The notes beneath the pieces are model-generated. The model worked only from the letters and a program-made list of their open reading frames with translations, made no database searches and was not told the DNA's origin. A stretch of 64,000 nucleotides of DNA. It comes from Ignavibacteriales bacterium (lineage in GTDB: Bacteria; Bacteroidota; Ignavibacteria; Ignavibacteriales; Ignavibacteriaceae). Below are positions 60,631-64,000 of the stretch, one piece after another. How positions within the stretch are numbered: position 1 is the first letter of the stretch; each line of letters begins with the position of its first letter. The position numbers and the translations under genes are program-made. The stretch is taken from positions 1 through 64,000 of the forward strand of contig DPRR01000023.1 of the NCBI GenBank assembly GCA_003538625.1, read 5' to 3'.

Positions 60631-60737
60631 ATGTAACCTACAAAAAAGGATTATCCCCAAAATCCCCACGAAATCCCCGCTTGTTCCCCTTCATCTTCCC
60701 CTTTTTGTTTGTATTAAAAAAAGGAGAAGAAAAGAAA

Positions 60738-61058
60738 ATGAAAAAAGATGCAATCGTTAACCAGTTGGAAGAAATCAAATCACTAATTAAAAAAGGTGAT
60801 GACAAGCCGCTTAACTTCAAAGGAGCGTGCGCTTATCTTGGATTTGCACCAAGTTATCTTTACAAATTAACCTACCGAAAAATAATACCACATTATAAAC
60901 CTTCCGGGAAGATGCTGTTCTTTTCTAAGATGGAATTAGATGAGTGGATCTTTAGCAAAGAGCAGAGCGCAAAGAGCAAAGTGACTGAAGAAAATGAGGA
61001 TGAGGAAGAAGAAGAAGATGCTTCAGACCATTCAAAGTTTGATTATGAATTACTGTAG
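60738..61058 (+). CDS. Excisionase/HTH_17-like DNA-binding protein
   Basis: This 106-aa protein has a MerR-like winged helix typical of excisionases: NFKGACAYLGFAPSYLYKLT, IPHYKPSGKMLFFSKMELDE, and a linker to an acidic tail (EENEDEEEEEDASDHS). Such proteins bend DNA at attachment sites or act as directionality factors. AAGGAG lies 11 bases before the ATG, a longer spacing than usual. It is immediately upstream of the tyrosine recombinase gene, the typical xis-int order. Confidence 0.85.
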   Translation: MKKDAIVNQLEEIKSLIKKGDDKPLNFKGACAYLGFAPSYLYKLTYRKIIPHYKPSGKMLFFSKMELDEWIFSKEQSAKSKVTEENEDEEEEEDASDHSKFDYELL

Positions 61059-61105
61059 TTCAAGTTCAAGTTCAGGTTCAAGTGCAAGAAACAACTGGAA
61101 GCAAG

Positions 61106-62113
61106 ATGGAAGGATTTAACAACATATTAAAACAATTCTCTGCCGAGGATATAGAAAAGCTGAAGGTGCTGCTTTCTATTATTCCTTCTCAGGACCAGAA
61201 AGAAGTAATAACGCTGAGGGTGTTTGCTGAAGAGTATAGCAATTTAATAAAAGAGAATCGGTCAGCAGCTTATCATAAATCTGTTATTGCTTCTTTGAAG
61301 CATTTAACTGATTACTTCGGCTGTCAGAAACCTATTCATTCTCTTGGATTGAAAGATGTTGAAAGCTTCATTTCCCACCTACAGCGGAAAGTTGTTAAGG
61401 GTTATCGCGTTTATGTGAAGACATTAAAAGCAGCATTTAATAAGGCTATTGATTGGAGATATGTAAAAGAGAATTACTTCCTCAAAGTTAAGCTTCCGAA
61501 AAAGCAGCAGGTAAATCCGGCTTACATTAATGAAAAACAACTTACGTTAATTTGTGAATACATTGATGTAGCAACAGCAAGGGATTTTGTAGTTACTGCG
61601 TTTTATACCGGAATGCGGTTAAATGAACTCGTGAATTTGACTTGGCGGAATGTAAACCTTAATACCAGGATAATTACTGTCGGTGATGAAGAGTTTACAA
61701 CTAAGGGAAGGAACCAAAGGTATATTCCGATTTGCGATGAAGTAGCACTCATCCTAACCTTTTACCAAAGGGAGAAGGAAAAAATAATTCCGATTGGGAA
61801 TAATTATGTCTTTAGCAAACCAAATGGTGAGAAATATACGGGGGATTATTTTTCTAAAGCTTTTAAGAAAGCTTGCAGAGCTGCAGAAACTGATAAGTCA
61901 ATTCACTTCCATTCTTTGAGACATTCGTTTGCTTCTAACCTTGCACAGAAAGGTGTTTCACTCTATACGATTAAAGAACTGCTTGGTCATTCTTCAATTT
62001 CTACAACTGAGATTTATTCTCATTTGAATCTGGATTCGTTGAAAGAAGCGATAAAGGTATTTGATCAACCACACCTAAATCCTCTCCCTATCAAGGAGAA
62101 GGCTTCAATTTGA
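61106..62113 (+). CDS. Tyrosine recombinase/integrase
   Basis: This protein of about 335 aa is a phage-type integrase. A SAM-like core-binding domain (about 35-125: AAYHKSVIASLKHLTDYFG) precedes the catalytic domain. Catalytic residues: first Arg in TGMRLNEL, Lys in TTKGRNQRYIPI, His-x-x-Arg in HSLRHSFASNLA, late His in LLGHSSISTT and nucleophile Tyr in EIYSHLNL. Either ATG 61106 or an upstream in-frame GTG (61082) may start it. It is the likely enzyme for insertion at the tRNA-Arg site, although it lies about 9 kb from that end. Confidence 0.93.
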   Translation: MEGFNNILKQFSAEDIEKLKVLLSIIPSQDQKEVITLRVFAEEYSNLIKENRSAAYHKSVIASLKHLTDYFGCQKPIHSLGLKDVESFISHLQRKVVKGYRVYVKTLKAAFNKAIDWRYVKENYFLKVKLPKKQQVNPAYINEKQLTLICEYIDVATARDFVVTAFYTGMRLNELVNLTWRNVNLNTRIITVGDEEFTTKGRNQRYIPICDEVALILTFYQREKEKIIPIGNNYVFSKPNGEKYTGDYFSKAFKKACRAAETDKSIHFHSLRHSFASNLAQKGVSLYTIKELLGHSSISTTEIYSHLNLDSLKEAIKVFDQPHLNPLPIKEKASI

Positions 62114-62123
62114 GGAGCTACGA

Positions 62124-64000
62124 ATGAATTTTAGGGAAATAGCGAAAGATTATTATGAGTCGTTTGGATTTAATTTGTTGCCGCTTGAAAATAAAGCACC
62201 GAAAATTAATTGGGAAAAATGGCAAGCTGTAGAAATGCTGTCGAGTGATGTTGATGTTTTAGGTTGGAATGTTAATACTAACGGCATCGGTGCAATTTCA
62301 GGAATAAAAAAAATAAGGTGTTTGGATTTTGATAAGGTTAATGATTACGAAATAGTACAAAAGTTTGTAACAAAACTTGGACTACCTACTGAGTATCAAT
62401 GGATTGTAAAAAGCGGGAGCGGGAAAGGTTATCATATATGGTTTTATTGTGATGATGATTCTTATCTCTTTAAGGTTTTAGCTGGAGATAAGTCTTACTT
62501 TAAGCTGCAGCTAAAGCAAAAAGATCTATGCGAACATATCGAATTACGATGGAAAAACTGCCAAACAGTTTTGCCACCTTCTTTTCATCCGAGCGGTAAT
62601 AAATATGAGTTTGTAAATCTACACGGAAATGGTTTGCCTTTACAAGAACCACTTAATATTGGGGTTGGGAAACTGATTGATGCGCTGAAAGAATTTTGTG
62701 TTTTGGAAAGTGAGAGTAATAACGGAGAAAAGGACAAAAAAGACGAAAGAGACAAAAAGGAAAAAACAAATAGAACAGTTGATAAGAGATTTGTGAAAGA
62801 TGCAGCAGAGTTTTTAAAGTGTAAGATTGATAATTATGATGAGTATTTAAGAATTGGTTTTGCTTTGGCTTCTATAGGTGAAGAAGGAAGAGAGTTCTTC
62901 TTAATGATTGGGAAGGATAATCCGAAGTATCCAGAGGATACTGAGGCAGTATTGAATAAAAAGTTTGACAGTTTGCTGAAAGATTATCGCGGCGATATTT
63001 TTCTGGGAACTTTCTTTGAGATAGCAAAGAAGTATGGTTTTGAATTTCCTAAAAAATCATTCTGGCATATAACAGATGGCAAGGTAAGCATAATAAGAAA
63101 TCTGTTGATAGAGTTTTTAGAGGAAGAAGGTTTTGGAAAAACTTTTCTTGGGAAAGATTATATCTACGTTCAAATAACAAATAATATTGTTAGAGAAGTA
63201 ACTACTGTTATCATTAAAGATTTTGTTTTAGAATATGTGAATGAAATTAGCGATACAGGACTGAGAAGATTAGTTAAAGAAAGCATAATTAAATCAGCGA
63301 AAAATTTATTTAGCGATGCAACGCTTGAATGTTTGAAAACTTTGGAATTAGATTTTGTTGAAGATAATAAAGAAACAGCTCTGTTCTTTTTCAAAAATGG
63401 TTTTATAAGAGTTACGAGTAAAGAGATAACGGTAAAAAATTATAACGACTTAAAAGGATGCATTTGGGAAAGGCAGTTAATTAAAAGAGATTTCGTTAAG
63501 ACGAGTAACAATTCTGACTTTAAACAGTTCATCAAAAATATTTGCAGCAATGATAGCGAAAGAATAAATGCTTTAAAATCTGCAATAGGTTTTCTTATGC
63601 ACAGCTTCAAGGATCCGGCTTGCACAAAAGCAATTATCTTTTTAGATGAGAAGCTAAGCGAAAGTGCATTTGGAAGATCGGGTAAAGGATTGGTAGCAAA
63701 AGCTATTGCCAGCATAAAAAATGTACTTAGAATTGATGGAAAGAATTTCAGGTTTGATAAGAGTTTTCCTTTCCAGTCTGTAAGCCCGGATACACAAATA
63801 ATTTTGTTTGACGATGTAACCAAGAAATTTGGTTTTGAGAAACTGTTCTCTATCATCACTGAAGGAATTACTATCGAGAAGAAAAATAAGAATGAATATT
63901 CCATTCCATTTGAAAGAACTCCCAAAATTTTAATTACAACAAACCATTCTATTTCCGGCAGTGATGATTCTTCTACTGACCGGCAATTCCTTATTGAGTT
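62124..64000 (+). CDS. Prim-pol/primase-helicase protein (3' end beyond window)
   Basis: The frame is open from ATG 62124 (GAGGAG six bases upstream) to the right edge, at least 625 codons. The N-terminal archaeo-eukaryotic primase-polymerase domain contains the DxD motif KIRCLDFDKV (D68, D70) and the sxH motif SGSGKGYHIWF (H104). A charged linker (about 205-220) leads to a C-terminal SF3-like helicase: Walker A GRSGKGLVAK (about 519-528), Walker B IILFDDV, and motif C ILITTNHSISGSD. These proteins start DNA replication of phages and plasmid-like elements. It suggests that the element replicates on its own. Confidence 0.9.
   Translation, partial: MNFREIAKDYYESFGFNLLPLENKAPKINWEKWQAVEMLSSDVDVLGWNVNTNGIGAISGIKKIRCLDFDKVNDYEIVQKFVTKLGLPTEYQWIVKSGSGKGYHIWFYCDDDSYLFKVLAGDKSYFKLQLKQKDLCEHIELRWKNCQTVLPPSFHPSGNKYEFVNLHGNGLPLQEPLNIGVGKLIDALKEFCVLESESNNGEKDKKDERDKKEKTNRTVDKRFVKDAAEFLKCKIDNYDEYLRIGFALASIGEEGREFFLMIGKDNPKYPEDTEAVLNKKFDSLLKDYRGDIFLGTFFEIAKKYGFEFPKKSFWHITDGKVSIIRNLLIEFLEEEGFGKTFLGKDYIYVQITNNIVREVTTVIIKDFVLEYVNEISDTGLRRLVKESIIKSAKNLFSDATLECLKTLELDFVEDNKETALFFFKNGFIRVTSKEITVKNYNDLKGCIWERQLIKRDFVKTSNNSDFKQFIKNICSNDSERINALKSAIGFLMHSFKDPACTKAIIFLDEKLSESAFGRSGKGLVAKAIASIKNVLRIDGKNFRFDKSFPFQSVSPDTQIILFDDVTKKFGFEKLFSIITEGITIEKKNKNEYSIPFERTPKILITTNHSISGSDDSSTDRQFLIE

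Noticed and set aside
1..64000. CRISPR array
   Set aside because: No series of regularly spaced identical repeats with unique spacers is visible; the repeat families found are dispersed or too short.

Overview
The window is AT-rich bacterial chromosome with small intergenic gaps, mostly minus-strand operons, and a secreted protein ending in the 'QNYPNPFNPSTKIRYAI'-type C-terminal sorting domain. That domain, plus an OmpA/TSP3 protein, DUF5683, bactofilin and DUF4382 lipoprotein, suggests the Bacteroidota/Ignavibacteriota group, most likely an Ignavibacteria (Melioribacter-like) bacterium. This assignment is inference from protein character only.

Layout. 1-10.6 kb: a two-component system (sensor kinase and sigma-54-type activator) followed by a TrkH/TrkA potassium uptake pair, a secreted LamG-like protein, a probable sigma/anti-sigma-like pair and a DUF6064 membrane protein. 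10.6-14.2 kb: structured palindromic repeats and four unrelated small genes in one orientation (SnoaL-like, alpha/beta hydrolase, VOC, zinc-ribbon/DUF2007). Their spacers share sequence blocks and one attC-like end, so this looks like an old gene-cassette array. 14.2-26.5 kb: a decaying, gene-poor stress/signalling region. It holds a sorted surface protein, two pseudogenes (DUF4242, DHH), a CBS protein, two CsbD-type proteins, a 49-aa Lmo0937-type membrane protein, an unusual SDR-fragment/LuxR chimera, response regulators, a multi-PAS histidine kinase and a methyltransferase. A conserved terminator-like repeat with a cTTCGg loop recurs here.

26.5-51.5 kb is core genome: bactofilin, tRNA-Pro(GGG), MerR, aroQ, nadB, Yip1, DUF5683, parB-parA, UPF0173 hydrolase, CHAD, glycosyltransferase, cdaA diadenylate cyclase, folP, rpe, PASTA protein, NFACT/RqcH, OmpA/TSP3 protein, aldo-keto reductase, GH128-like lipoprotein, DUF4010, a single-domain response regulator, DDAH, an ICMT-like methyltransferase and MarR. 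CdaA and the TrkA-type potassium gate in the same genome fit c-di-AMP control of potassium uptake (inference).

51.96 kb to the right edge is an integrated element. It starts inside a tRNA-Arg(ACG) gene whose 3' half is gone, then carries a coupled zinc-motif/SymE-like gene pair, a DUF6266-like protein, a nuclease, an AlbA_2/Schlafen-type protein, iteron-like repeats, an excisionase-like HTH gene, a tyrosine recombinase and a prim-pol/helicase gene that runs off the window. In its middle lies the most interesting locus: a translationally coupled pair (58040-60630) of an unknown alpha-helical protein starting Met-Gly and a remodelled QueC-like PP-loop enzyme. It resembles the QueC-based protein-modifying halves of Qat and type IV CBASS defence, but has none of their other genes.
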